Positions 1 to 7,600 of a DNA stretch of 9,816 nt are shown here, in pieces. The position numbers and the translations under genes were made by a program. The DNA comes from an uncultured Lentisphaeria bacterium (GTDB lineage Bacteria > Verrucomicrobiota > Lentisphaeria > Victivallales > Victivallaceae): assembly GCA_903821255.1 (NCBI GenBank), contig CAIJKT010000062.1:1-9816 (forward strand), read 5' to 3'. A model generated the notes under the pieces. That model made no database searches. It was not told the DNA's origin and saw only the letters and a program-made list of their open reading frames with translations. Positions within the stretch are counted from its first letter, which is position 1; every line of letters begins with the position of its first letter.

Positions 1-23
1 ATTAGTGCTGCCGCTGGACTCAT
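1..23 (-). CDS. Possible 5' end of a minus-strand gene running off the left edge
   Basis: On the minus strand an ATG at 23-21 is preceded by GGAG (complement of 31-34) with a 7-nt gap, which is good Shine-Dalgarno spacing. The frame stays open to the edge, but only seven codons (MSPAAAL) are visible, so no product can be named. If real, the gene would be divergent from the regulator at 2682. The call rests on the ribosome-binding-site geometry alone and could easily be chance. Confidence 0.2.
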
Positions 24-65
24 TTTACATCTCCGTGTTTATGTTGGGGTTGGGTCAAAATGAAG

Positions 66-104
66 AAGCTCCCAGATAGTGCATTGCGCACTCTATGGGA
101 GCTT
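66..104. other. Long imperfect hairpin
   Basis: The arms are AAGCTCCCAGATAGTGC (66-82) and GCACTCTATGGGAGCTT (88-104), with a 5-nt loop. The outer 9 bp pair perfectly, followed by a mismatch, one pair, a mismatch and 5 more pairs, so 15 of 17 columns pair. No T-run follows on the plus strand, and only a weak one (CATTTTGA) on the minus strand, so it is not a standard intrinsic terminator. It lies just upstream of the possible minus-strand gene start at 23. It may be a leader structure, a bidirectional terminator of weak type, or a remnant of a small mobile repeat. Confidence 0.6.
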
Positions 105-461
105 GATATGTGATCGGCAATTAAGCCGGAATGATAAAAGACGGGGAATTAGATTGAGGCCTGTTTGCCTGGTTTAATGTGCTGTAATCCTTGGGGGTTG
201 CAGAGCCGTAGACGCTGAAATAGAGAGCATCAAGGCAAGGGGATTGATGCTGGTTTTAGCAGTATTTTGCTGGAATAGCAAGCAAAAAATGCTTCATTCA
301 ATAATGTAATATAGACGTGAATCTGGATGGACTACAGTGAATATCCGGCTGAATATTTCATGATCCGCCCGTTACAATTGCAAAACAGAAAAGCGCCCCG
401 CGCCGGAGATTATTCAGTCAGACATGGGGGGCGGGTGGCGGGATTCGTGAGCTTGAAAATT
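105..461. other. Intergenic stretch left of the IS, no gene seen
   Basis: I see no convincing coding region, RNA gene or promoter here. A 7-bp inverted repeat TTTTGCT/AGCAAAA (265-271 and 281-287, 9-nt loop) is present, with an overlapping AAGCA/TGCTT (280-284 and 290-294); neither is followed by a T-run. A 20-codon ORF at 247-309 is too short to support. Removing the IS joins this stretch to 2583-2681, giving a single ancestral gap of roughly 540 bp upstream of the regulator. Confidence 0.5.
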
Positions 462-469
462 TTATTTTC
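462..469. repeat. Target site duplication, left copy
   Basis: The sequence TTATTTTC directly abuts the left inverted repeat and is identical to 2575-2582. Eight bp is the duplication length known for the IS66 family, so this marks the exact insertion point. Confidence 0.93.
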
Positions 470-487
470 GTAATGGCTCAGTCTTTT
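470..487. repeat. IS66 left terminal inverted repeat
   Basis: GTAATGGCTCAGTCTTTT matches the reverse complement of 2557-2574 at 17 of 18 positions (T versus C at the fifth base). IS66-family ends characteristically start with GTAA. It lies 11 bp beyond the transposase stop codon. Confidence 0.94.
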
Positions 488-498
488 CGGGATGAAGA

Positions 499-2121
499 TC
501 AAGCGGCGCGATGATCTGCTTTAGATTCAGATTTAAAACCGAATAAATGAGTAACATCGGCAGTCGGATCCCGTCCCAGGATGTTAAGCGCTTTTTCCAA
601 AGTTGCTTTTGGGTCAAGTCCGCGCGTTCTTGCAGTATAAAGAAATGTCATCATGATTTCGCGGGTGTGCATGCCCTTGTCCGACTGCGAACCAAAACTG
701 ATTTTTCTGGCGATGACTGTTGGCCTGAGGCCTCTTTCGGCAAAATTATTGTCAGCTGGAATATCCGGGGATTTCACCCACTGAAAAAGTTTATCCGGGT
801 TCTGCCTGAAGATATTTTGAAAATTCTGAATAGCCGGATGTTTTGCCTCCTGATTGCAGATTTCCATAATTGCCGCCTGAATGCCGGTGGCTCTGGTCAG
901 GTATTCATGTAATTTCATTTGCTGCTTATGTAAGGTTACAGCCTGCTTAAGATGCTCCTTTAAGGCGGCGACAAAAGCAATTACTTCGGTTTCGTCCGGG
1001 AAATCTGTTTCTATTGATTCGAGATCACGCAGAAGATGGACATAACAATACTGACGATTGACAAGCAACGGCGAATATCCCTTATAACGGTCTGTAATTA
1101 AATTTAGTTCCAATGCGTCTTTGCCCAATACTTCTAACGGAACAACCGCTCCTCTTGTATTTCTGAAAATAAATGCGGTAAGATCATTATTTGCAAATAT
1201 CCATGCATAAGCTTTTGAGCCGTCATTGCGCCAGCCGGTTTCATCGGCGTGCAGTACGAGACAGGAACGCAGTTCGTGTAAAATCCGTTTGAAAGCATCC
1301 TCCAGAAGAAGAGCACTGCGATGGGCAATGTTGAAAAAAGTCCCTTCATTGATTTCTTCCCGGCGGCTTATGCTGCCGGCAGTCAAGCCATGCAGATAGT
1401 GTTCTGTCAAAAGGTGCGAAACCATGCTGTTGGCGTACAAGGCTCCTGCGGCTGCGCCCGGAGTGCGGACTTCCTCTCTGCGTCCGCATTTTGAGCATGA
1501 ACACTCTTTTTTAAGAAAGAACTTTTTAAATTTTCTTTCAGGAATACGTTCAATAACACAATGCTCTTTGAATTCGTCAACCCGCCATTTACCCCCGCAG
1601 TTGCATGGCGGCGGCAAATCCGGCAGATTGATGATTTCATCTGCTTCAGATGCCGGAAAATCTTTCCGGCCATATCCTTTGTGGCCTGCCTTGGCTCCGC
1701 CTTTTTTCGCTTTGTTCTCAGCTAAGGCATTGGGTTTGTTTATCTTCAATGCAGACGGTGTTGCCGCGCCGAAATATCCTTCCTTTCCGCTTCTGCGGTT
1801 CAATTCCTTTTCAAGCCTGCGTACTTGCTGCCGTTCTGCTTTCAATTCACCGCGGACTGCTTCAAGTTCAGTTAAAAGCAGGCTGTGCTCAGCGGTCAAG
1901 TCTTTTAAACGGCGGTTTTCCAGATGCAATCGGGAAAGTTCAAATCCCGCCTCATAAAGTCTGCCTTCTGTCTCAATCCTGCGCCGCTCCTCATCTTTGA
2001 ACTTCTTCAGCCAGTCATTCGCGTTCTTTTCCGCAGTCTTGACATTTTCCAGAAAGAGTTGCTTGACCCGTTCAAGACCGGCAATTTCTTCCCGCAGATA
2101 TTTCGTCCAATGCTTTATCAA
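499..2121 (-). CDS. IS66-family transposase (TnpC-type)
   Basis: This 540-residue protein catalyses transposition of the IS in which it lies. Visible parts in order are: an N-terminal helical, charged coiled-coil region (about 10-110), typical of the leucine-zipper part of IS66 transposases; a basic linker (about 135-153); a cysteine cluster (C173, C175, then C207, C209, C212) matching the IS66 zinc-binding domain; and the catalytic domain. The DDE residues are seen in family motifs: D293 in HADETGW, D344 in LITDRYKGY and E462 in DNNFAERGLRPTVIARK. The length is normal for the family, and no frameshift or stop is seen. The start is a TTG at 2121-2119, the first usable start after an in-frame stop at 2145-2143. 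There is no clear Shine-Dalgarno, and the upstream gene ends 10 nt before, so translation is probably coupled to it. The C-terminal tail after about residue 520 fits the usual short IS66 C-terminal extension. Confidence 0.96.
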   Translation of the reverse strand: MIKHWTKYLREEIAGLERVKQLFLENVKTAEKNANDWLKKFKDEERRRIETEGRLYEAGFELSRLHLENRRLKDLTAEHSLLLTELEAVRGELKAERQQVRRLEKELNRRSGKEGYFGAATPSALKINKPNALAENKAKKGGAKAGHKGYGRKDFPASEADEIINLPDLPPPCNCGGKWRVDEFKEHCVIERIPERKFKKFFLKKECSCSKCGRREEVRTPGAAAGALYANSMVSHLLTEHYLHGLTAGSISRREEINEGTFFNIAHRSALLLEDAFKRILHELRSCLVLHADETGWRNDGSKAYAWIFANNDLTAFIFRNTRGAVVPLEVLGKDALELNLITDRYKGYSPLLVNRQYCYVHLLRDLESIETDFPDETEVIAFVAALKEHLKQAVTLHKQQMKLHEYLTRATGIQAAIMEICNQEAKHPAIQNFQNIFRQNPDKLFQWVKSPDIPADNNFAERGLRPTVIARKISFGSQSDKGMHTREIMMTFLYTARTRGLDPKATLEKALNILGRDPTADVTHLFGFKSESKADHRAA

Positions 2122-2131
2122 CGCAAATAAC

Positions 2132-2440
2132 TCACATATTCTTCAGTTCATCCATATATGCAAGCCCTGCATCCACCAGCAACTCTTCTATTCTGCGTCC
2201 GTTCTCAAGCGCCTGTTTTACAGCATCTATATCGGCAGCCCGCACATGTTTGGACTTCTGTATGCCATCCTTGTAGTAAGTCAGCTCCCACACCGGATGC
2301 CCTTCGCCAGACATGCATTTTTCACATTCTTTCTTTTTCCTGGTACATTTTCGATTATACTTGCGTACTGAGCCTTTTGCCGCCGGCCATAGTTCAGACA
2401 CTTCTGCCATTAGTTTCAACCGCGCTTCCGAGTTTTTCAT
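2132..2440 (-). CDS. Small IS-borne protein, DUF6788-like
   Basis: This 102-residue basic protein is the first gene of the IS transcription unit. It shows GSVRKYNRKC, then a CxxC-like pair (ECEKC), then GEGHPVWELTYYKDGIQKS and a helical end. That order, Gly-Ser-basic-Cys, Cys-x-x-Cys, G-x-GHP and a short beta strand, is what I associate with DUF6788-type small proteins found beside transposases (family assignment from memory, not searched). The cysteines C32, C39 and C42 could bind zinc. The ATG at 2440 has GAGGTG (complement of 2444-2449) a few bases upstream. Its stop is 10 nt before the transposase TTG. Its role is not known to me; DNA-end binding or regulation of transposition is a guess. 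It is not recognisably TnpA or TnpB. Confidence 0.85.
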   Translation of the reverse strand: MKNSEARLKLMAEVSELWPAAKGSVRKYNRKCTRKKKECEKCMSGEGHPVWELTYYKDGIQKSKHVRAADIDAVKQALENGRRIEELLVDAGLAYMDELKNM

Positions 2441-2466
2441 TCACACCTCGTTTATAGTTTTAAAAA

Positions 2467-2482
2467 TGTCCTAAATAGGACA
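2467..2482. promoter_or_regulatory. Dyad at the predicted IS transcription start
   Basis: TGTCCTA-AA-TAGGACA is a perfect inverted repeat with 7-bp arms and a 2-nt centre. It begins about 7 nt downstream of the -10 box on the minus strand, so it covers roughly +1 to +16 of the predicted transcript. That is the position of an operator that blocks initiation. The centre is too short to form a hairpin without melting inner pairs, which favours a protein-binding site over an RNA structure. The binding protein is unknown. Confidence 0.6.
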
Positions 2483-2488
2483 GTCTAT

Positions 2489-2517
2489 ATTATACACGAA
2501 AAAATCGCCTATGTCAA
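2489..2517 (-). promoter_or_regulatory. Consensus sigma70 promoter of the IS genes
   Basis: Read on the minus strand: TTGACA (complement of 2512-2517), a 17-bp spacer, then TATAAT (complement of 2489-2494). Both hexamers match consensus exactly with ideal spacing. It lies about 48 nt upstream of the ATG at 2440 and points toward the DUF6788-like gene and transposase, away from the regulator at 2682. Confidence 0.88.
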
Positions 2518-2556
2518 TACTCTTTTTTAAAAATAAACTTTTTTCTACACGCTACA

Positions 2557-2574
2557 AAAAGACTGAGCCGTTAC
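2557..2574. repeat. IS66 right terminal inverted repeat
   Basis: AAAAGACTGAGCCGTTAC is the inverted partner of 470-487 (17 of 18 matches). The outermost bases read GTAA inward from the end. It is directly followed by the right copy of the 8-bp target duplication. Confidence 0.94.
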
Positions 2575-2582
2575 TTATTTTC
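2575..2582. repeat. Target site duplication, right copy
   Basis: TTATTTTC, identical to 462-469, abuts the right inverted repeat and marks the right junction of the IS with host DNA. Confidence 0.93.
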
Positions 2583-2613
2583 ATATTTTTTTGCTGTTTT
2601 TTAATTTTTCCTG

Positions 2614-2644
2614 TTGACATATAAGGAGACAGAAGATTATATTT
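2614..2644 (+). promoter_or_regulatory. Likely promoter of the regulator gene
   Basis: An exact TTGACA (2614-2619) is followed, after a 19-bp spacer, by TATATT (2639-2644, 5 of 6 to TATAAT). The spacer is 2 bp longer than ideal. The predicted start of transcription falls around 2651, at the left edge of the dyads at 2651-2670. The promoter lies wholly outside the IS, so the insertion should not have removed it. Confidence 0.55.
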
Positions 2645-2650
2645 TAAACA

Positions 2651-2670
2651 TTAAGAATAAGATATCTTAA
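2651..2670. promoter_or_regulatory. Candidate operator upstream of the regulator
   Basis: Two nested dyads are seen. TAAGATATCTTA (2658-2669) is a perfect 12-bp palindrome, and TTAAGA (2651-2656) with TCTTAA (2665-2670) form an inverted repeat with an 8-bp gap. They sit between the likely -10 box and the ribosome-binding site AAGGGA (2669-2674). GntR-type winged helices bind such short palindromes, so autoregulation is plausible but inferred. Confidence 0.5.
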
Positions 2671-2681
2671 GGGAACAATTT

Positions 2682-3698
2682 ATGAAACAGCCAATTATAC
2701 GAAATCGGATATTTCATGAGCTTCGCGACGGAATTGTTTCCGGTAAGCATCCGGCGGGCTACCGTTTTCCGATTGAGCCGAAGTTGGCAGTAGAACTTGG
2801 AATATCACGAAAAACGTTGCGGGCTGTTCTAAGTTTGCTGGAAACGGAAGGAATGGTCGAACGCTGCCCACGAAGCGGTACTTTCGTCAATCCGCAGCTA
2901 AAGACTAATGCAACTAAAATGGTTGCTTTGCTGACCACATTTCAAAAGGGTCACTTCGATAATTATTTCGAAACGCTTTTTTCCGAAGTGGCTGATTCAA
3001 ACATAATTTCAATCGTTGGAACTATTGATAAAGACAGGAACTGGAAGGATACAATAAGAAAAACAATCGCACGCGAACCGGATGTTTTTTTGATTGACGT
3101 GGAAGGAAGGCATTTCAATCTTGATGAATTACGAAAAGCATGCGCACCCATTCCCTGTTGTTTTGTAAACCGCTGGGACTGGCATGAGGTAAAACCGGAG
3201 AGAGCGGTCTTGAATGACTATCCTGCCGCCTACGGAAAGGCTCTCAGTTACTTGAAAGAACGTGGCAACAGCAGAATACTTGTTATCGGTCATCATAATC
3301 AGATATTGCCATTCGAGCGGGAATATTTGAAAAAGGCGACAATGTCCGTTGATATGGAATTCGGGAGAGAATTGATCTACGTCGGTTTTGAGGATATTGA
3401 AAAGAATCCAGGGGCGAGCTTTAAAACAAATGCTCCGACTGCGGTTTTCGGATTTTCCGACCATATAGTCCTGCAATTCCTCCAGCAAGCCATGAAATCG
3501 GGCATAGATACTTCAAGTCTTGACAAGGTCGGACTTTTCAACCAGAGGCATTCGAATATCCCTGGCCGGGAATTCACAAGTGTGCGTTTTGATTTTCCAA
3601 GAATATGGAAGAACGCATTTGATCATTGCAATGCAGGAGGCGATTCATTTGTAGAATATATCGAGCCGGAAATATTAATCAAAACAGGAGGAAAATAA
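2682..3698 (+). CDS. GntR-type regulator with LacI-type sugar-sensing domain
   Basis: This 338-residue protein is probably a cytoplasmic transcription factor that responds to a sugar. Residues 1-70 are a GntR-family winged helix: an N-terminal helix, then FPIEPKLAVELGISRKTLRAV as the helix-turn-helix, LLETEGMVE, and the wing RCPRSGTFV. From about residue 78 the protein looks like a LacI/periplasmic-binding-protein sensor (KMVALLTTF opening strand, DVFLIDVEG, CCFVNRWDWHE, DYPAAYGKALSYLKERGNSRILVIG, GFSDHIVLQFLQQA, DKVGLFNQ). This is the AraR-like domain order. The ATG has AAGGGA 7 nt upstream. The final DFPRIWKNAF region fits the end of the sensor domain, so it seems full length. The pseudopilin gene follows after 51 bp in the same direction. 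It likely controls the downstream glycan genes and itself; the effector cannot be told from sequence. Its codons are AT-richer than those of the genes after 4658. Confidence 0.9.
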   Translation: MKQPIIRNRIFHELRDGIVSGKHPAGYRFPIEPKLAVELGISRKTLRAVLSLLETEGMVERCPRSGTFVNPQLKTNATKMVALLTTFQKGHFDNYFETLFSEVADSNIISIVGTIDKDRNWKDTIRKTIAREPDVFLIDVEGRHFNLDELRKACAPIPCCFVNRWDWHEVKPERAVLNDYPAAYGKALSYLKERGNSRILVIGHHNQILPFEREYLKKATMSVDMEFGRELIYVGFEDIEKNPGASFKTNAPTAVFGFSDHIVLQFLQQAMKSGIDTSSLDKVGLFNQRHSNIPGREFTSVRFDFPRIWKNAFDHCNAGGDSFVEYIEPEILIKTGGK

Positions 3699-3749
3699 CA
3701 AATAGAGCATGTTGAATCGCATAAAAAATAATCTTACTAGGGGAATAAA

Positions 3750-4448
3750 ATGAAAAAGAACTCGGTATTTACACTTATAGAACTCTTGGTCGTAATAGCT
3801 ATCATAGCAATCTTAGCCGCAATGCTTTTACCGGCGTTGAATAAAGCGAGAGAAAAAGCCAAGGGAATCCAATGTGCAAGTAATTTAAAACAAATCGGAA
3901 TTATTGCTGCTTTCTACACAAATGACTACAATGGGTTAGTTCTTCCGGCGGCCAGATATACTGGAAGTGCCACTAGCTATGAATATTGGACAGTCGTGGC
4001 TAATGCTGCTGGATATATCAGTCTGCCTTATGTTGATCCTAAAAAAGTAGAAAAAATTCTTGTCTGTCCTTCAGAACCAATTCGACCAACAGCAGGAACC
4101 AGAGCAAATGGCCATTATGGGACCAATTCTCACCTTAATCTTCCAACAGCTATTGGAACTGATGGAACCGGAAAGGTTTATAAAGGTATGAAGATCGAAT
4201 CATTTAAACAACCGAGTAAAGTATTTTTAATAATAGATCAGGGGTTCCCTGCTGCCAATACTAATCTTGCTTCGGTCTATAGCCCAACAATTAACGATAA
4301 TAACGGGTGGCCCGCCCTCCGCCACAACAATGGGTCTAATCAGGTCTATTTTGACGGTCATGTTAATTACCTGAGATTTCTTGATATCCCGCAAAGAAAG
4401 GCGGGAATTGACGGCCTCTTATACCCTTGGGGGAGATATTCCATGTAA
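3750..4448 (+). CDS. Type II pseudopilin-like protein (prepilin N-terminal domain)
   Basis: This 232-residue protein has a prepilin-type N-terminus: MKKNSV, then FTLIE and a hydrophobic helix (about 7-30), then [10 protein letters not shown]7 would be the first mature residue and E11 the conserved Glu at +5. The residue before the cut is Val, not the usual Gly. The globular part has the features of the Planctomycetes/Lentisphaerota pseudopilin group: C42 in [11 protein letters not shown]106 in [25 protein letters not shown], and an H-x9-DG-type end ([15 protein letters not shown], 191-205). Such proteins are normally inserted in the inner membrane and assembled into a type II secretion-like pseudopilus. 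AGGGGA lies 5 nt before the ATG. It sits 51 bp after the regulator and may share its transcript. Its partner and cargo are unknown; no secretion-core genes are visible here. Confidence 0.92.
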   Translation: MKKNSVFTLIELLVVIAIIAILAAMLLPALNKAREKAKGIQCASNLKQIGIIAAFYTNDYNGLVLPAARYTGSATSYEYWTVVANAAGYISLPYVDPKKVEKILVCPSEPIRPTAGTRANGHYGTNSHLNLPTAIGTDGTGKVYKGMKIESFKQPSKVFLIIDQGFPAANTNLASVYSPTINDNNGWPALRHNNGSNQVYFDGHVNYLRFLDIPQRKAGIDGLLYPWGRYSM

Positions 4449-4657
4449 AACGGGGTCATTTTAAGGGAATTTCAGTTTCAGTAAAAAAGGGTAAAGACCG
4501 GGAAATGCGGATGGCTATTTTCATGGAAGAATACATTTTCGTAAGTCGTCGCATCTCCATCCCGCCTTCGCCAGATCAGGGATAAGATTCCGGGCTAAAC
4601 GCACGTCAGAAATGCATCAAGATCAATCAAAATAAAACACAAGAGGAGCACACAGCG
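4449..4657 (+). other. Gap between pseudopilin and glycan operon
   Basis: This 209-bp stretch has no gene. I see no strong hairpin with a T-run, so no intrinsic terminator can be claimed, and no convincing -35/-10 pair. A weak ATCCC/GGGAT inverted repeat with a 15-nt loop lies near 4559-4583. The last bases hold AGAGGAG (4642-4648), the ribosome-binding site of the next gene. Read-through from the pseudopilin gene is possible. Confidence 0.5.
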
Positions 4658-7600
4658 ATGAAGCATCTCGTAATAAAATGCAGAAAAAACGCAGAGAAAA
4701 TGATCATGGCGGCAATGGTTGGTATGTCAATGGTTAGCTTAGCGACAATCATTTCCCCTACGCAACTCCATGCCGCAGACGAAAAATCTCCCGATAAAAT
4801 GGTTTTGGCGCCCATGGTCAAAGCGCCGGCCATAGACGGCAAGATCGCGGATGGCGAGTGGAACGACGCGTACAAGGTCATTGGATTTCTCGACCGAACG
4901 ACCGGATTTTCGCTTGAGCCGCGCACGGGTTATACGCTAGTAGGATATGATCGTGAAAATCTCTATATTGCGATGAGCACGGAACTGCCGCCGGACGGCA
5001 AGCTCATTTCAAAACAAAAAAGAGACGATGGGGCCGTTGTCACCGATGACAGCATAGAAATATGGATCGACCCCAACCGTGGAAACAGGGCTGATAGAAA
5101 AGGCGATCAGCGTTATTACCAGATCATCATCAACAGTCTCGGTAAGCGGCAGGATATACTCTTCGATCCTGAGAAAGGCGTCCCCAATACGGGATGGGAT
5201 TTAGCCGGATATACGTTCGGCAACCGCATCGATCTGGAGAAGAAGCGCTGGGAACTGGAATTGGCGATTCCGTGGAAGTCCATCAATGCCGACGGTTCTC
5301 AACTCATGGGAAAGGGCATCGGTCTTTTCGTGGGCCGCAACTTTAAGCAGCCATGGAGTCAGGCCAGCTTTGCGATCGCTCGTGTGTACAATTTTGCAGC
5401 GACACAGGAATATCCGGAATTTTTACTGAAACCGAATGCTCCGGTGTTCCGCGAGGAATCGCTCGGGGAAGTGTTCGATGCGATATTCGATTACAAACTT
5501 AATATCCGTAACCGTGAAGGCAAAGACTTGGCACTGAAGGTGGAGGCGTCCGTTGCGGGCAGCGACATGCCTACGAAATTTTTCAACAAGGATGTATCCG
5601 TTCCCGCAGATAAGGCGGCGGATTTTGCAGTCAAGACCGATTCCGGCTGGTTCCATAAGGATGCCGACAATACGCTTCATATCAAGGTGTCGGCGAATGG
5701 AGAGGTACTTTATCAGCATCAGCTCACCGTGAAGAAACCGCGCGAGAAGGCATGGCAGATCATCGGTGCCACAGAGGAAGCGGCCGGGTTAAGCATTGCC
5801 TATTATCCGCACCTCTCAAAGCTTTCAGTAAAGTATGATCTGGCGGCAGTTGATGGCGCAGAAAAAATAAAAGAGGTTCTGGTGGAAGTGATCGATCATG
5901 GAAAGAAAGCGATTCTTTCCGAGACTCTGGCCGTAAACAACAAGGTTGCCGAGAAGCTTCTGGAGATGCCGTCCCTTGCCGACGGGACATATACCGTCAG
6001 TGCCAGGATGAAAACCGGAAATGACCTGTCCAAACCGCTGGAAAAGACATTCCTGCGGATAAAATTCCCATGGGAAAGGAACACGCTTGGCATGACCGAT
6101 GAGGTTTTCCCGCCATTCACGCCTATTCAAACGAAGGGTGCGATTGTGGAGACTGTCCTTCGAAAGCACACGATGAACGGCTTCGGACTGTGGGACAGTG
6201 CCATCTCAATGAACAAAGAATTGCTTGCTGCCCCAATGACCGTAGAACTGGAGACAGCATCAGGAAAGACATCGTGGACTACGAAGAAAGTCACCCTGCA
6301 AAAAGCTAAGCCGAATAGCGCCGTGTATCAGTCCACTGCGGAAAGCCCGGCGGTTGTGCTCAAGACTACTTCATCGATTGAAGAAGACGGCTGTATGAAG
6401 GTGGAGATGCAGATCAATCCCGGGAAAAATCCCGAGGAAGTCAAGCGCCTGACGGTCAACATTCCGCTCAAGGATGAATTGGCACCATTCTGGCATGTCC
6501 TTAGCGAGATACGCAGCAATCCCGCTGGCAAAACACCGCAGGGCGACGGCGTTATCTGGGACAGTACTAAATTGGGTAACGGCCCAACGTTGGGAACTTT
6601 CCTGCCTTACATTTGGCTTGGCGGTCCCGAACGCGGCATGGTCTGGTTTGCAGATATTGATAAGGGGTGGTCTATCAATGATGATCAGCCGGCGCAGGTT
6701 CTCACACGCAAGAATGGACAACTTATACTCTCTCTAAACCTGATCGCGCGACCCACGAAAATCGAGGGCCCGCGCACGATTGTTTTCGGCCTGCAGGCAA
6801 CGCCGGCCAAACCGATGATGTCCGACTGGAGGAAAATATCCGCCGACATTAATGCCGTTCCTGGTGGCGCCGGTTTCTATTGGGGAATGTTGCCGGTTTA
6901 TGCCGGTAAATATCCAGCGGGGCGTGATTTTAGCATTTCAGATGAAATGGTAAAAACCCGTGAGAGTGGAAAGCCAAACTTCGATTTTATAGAAAGGTGG
7001 CTTAAAGAGAAGGCTGCGAACGCGCACAAGGATCTCGAGAAAGCATATCGTACTTCTATTACTGCTGGCTTCAACAGGAACGCCGGTATTAAAGATGGTT
7101 CAGTGTTCATCTACTATGAAGAGCATTGTGTGGATAGAACCACAGAAGAGTTTCAAGTATTCCAGGATGAGTGGGGCTGTCAGCAATATAACATTCGTAA
7201 ATGGTTGGAGGCGATCAGAACGATAGGCGATGCAGTTGGGAGTGGCGTCCCTGTTCATTTTCCCAAAAGCTACGTTGATTTCTCTCTCTGGTACGCACGG
7301 GAATGGTTCAATCGCGGCTTTAGTATCTATTCTGATAATACGTTCCAGAGGAACTGCTACAACACGATCGCATCGGACGCCTATGTCCGCGAAGATGGAC
7401 AGACCCAGCCGTCGTGCGGCATCTGGGAAATGCGCGAATATTACAAGCGCATGTGGAAGATGAAAAATCAGCTTCAACCTAATGTCAAAAATCGTCTTTT
7501 AAAAAGTTTCCATATCACCAATGGCCTTCTGGTTCCCGTCATTGCCTGGGGCGAAGTTGATCTCGATATCGAATGGGAATGGAATGCTGGAAGAGACCAT

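Larger units (their letters stand above)
470..2574 (-). mobile_element. Complete IS66-family insertion sequence, 2105 bp
   Basis: The element is bounded by 18-bp terminal inverted repeats with one mismatch and flanked by a perfect 8-bp direct repeat, TTATTTTC. It carries a full-length DDE transposase (499-2121) and one upstream accessory gene (2132-2440), both on the minus strand and apparently one transcript from a consensus promoter at 2489-2517. The classical tnpA and tnpB of three-gene IS66 elements are absent, so it resembles the short subgroup with only the large transposase plus a small extra ORF. Intact ends, intact genes and an undecayed target duplication suggest a fairly recent insertion that may still be mobile (inference). 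It sits about 107 bp left of the regulator start codon, in an AT-rich target. Confidence 0.95.

Noticed and set aside
66..104. Reading the hairpin as an intrinsic terminator
   Set aside because: No T-run follows on the plus strand and only a poor one on the minus strand, and no gene end is seen next to it.
247..309. 20-codon ORF (MLVLAVFCW...) with AGGGG just upstream
   Set aside because: It is too short, the ribosome-binding site is too close to the ATG, and there is no other coding sign.
547..2000. Several plus-strand open frames of 68-177 codons opposite the transposase
   Set aside because: They are antisense to a full-length transposase with intact DDE motifs, and their translations show no recognisable motif and composition typical of antisense frames.
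1997..2457. Plus-strand open frames of about 100-124 codons opposite the small IS gene and the start of the transposase
   Set aside because: They run antisense to two genes supported by a consensus promoter and family motifs; no ribosome-binding site or family resemblance is seen.
4559..4583. ATCCC/GGGAT inverted repeat as terminator of the pseudopilin gene
   Set aside because: The stem is only 5 bp with a 15-nt loop and has no T-run; it lies over 100 bp after the stop codon.
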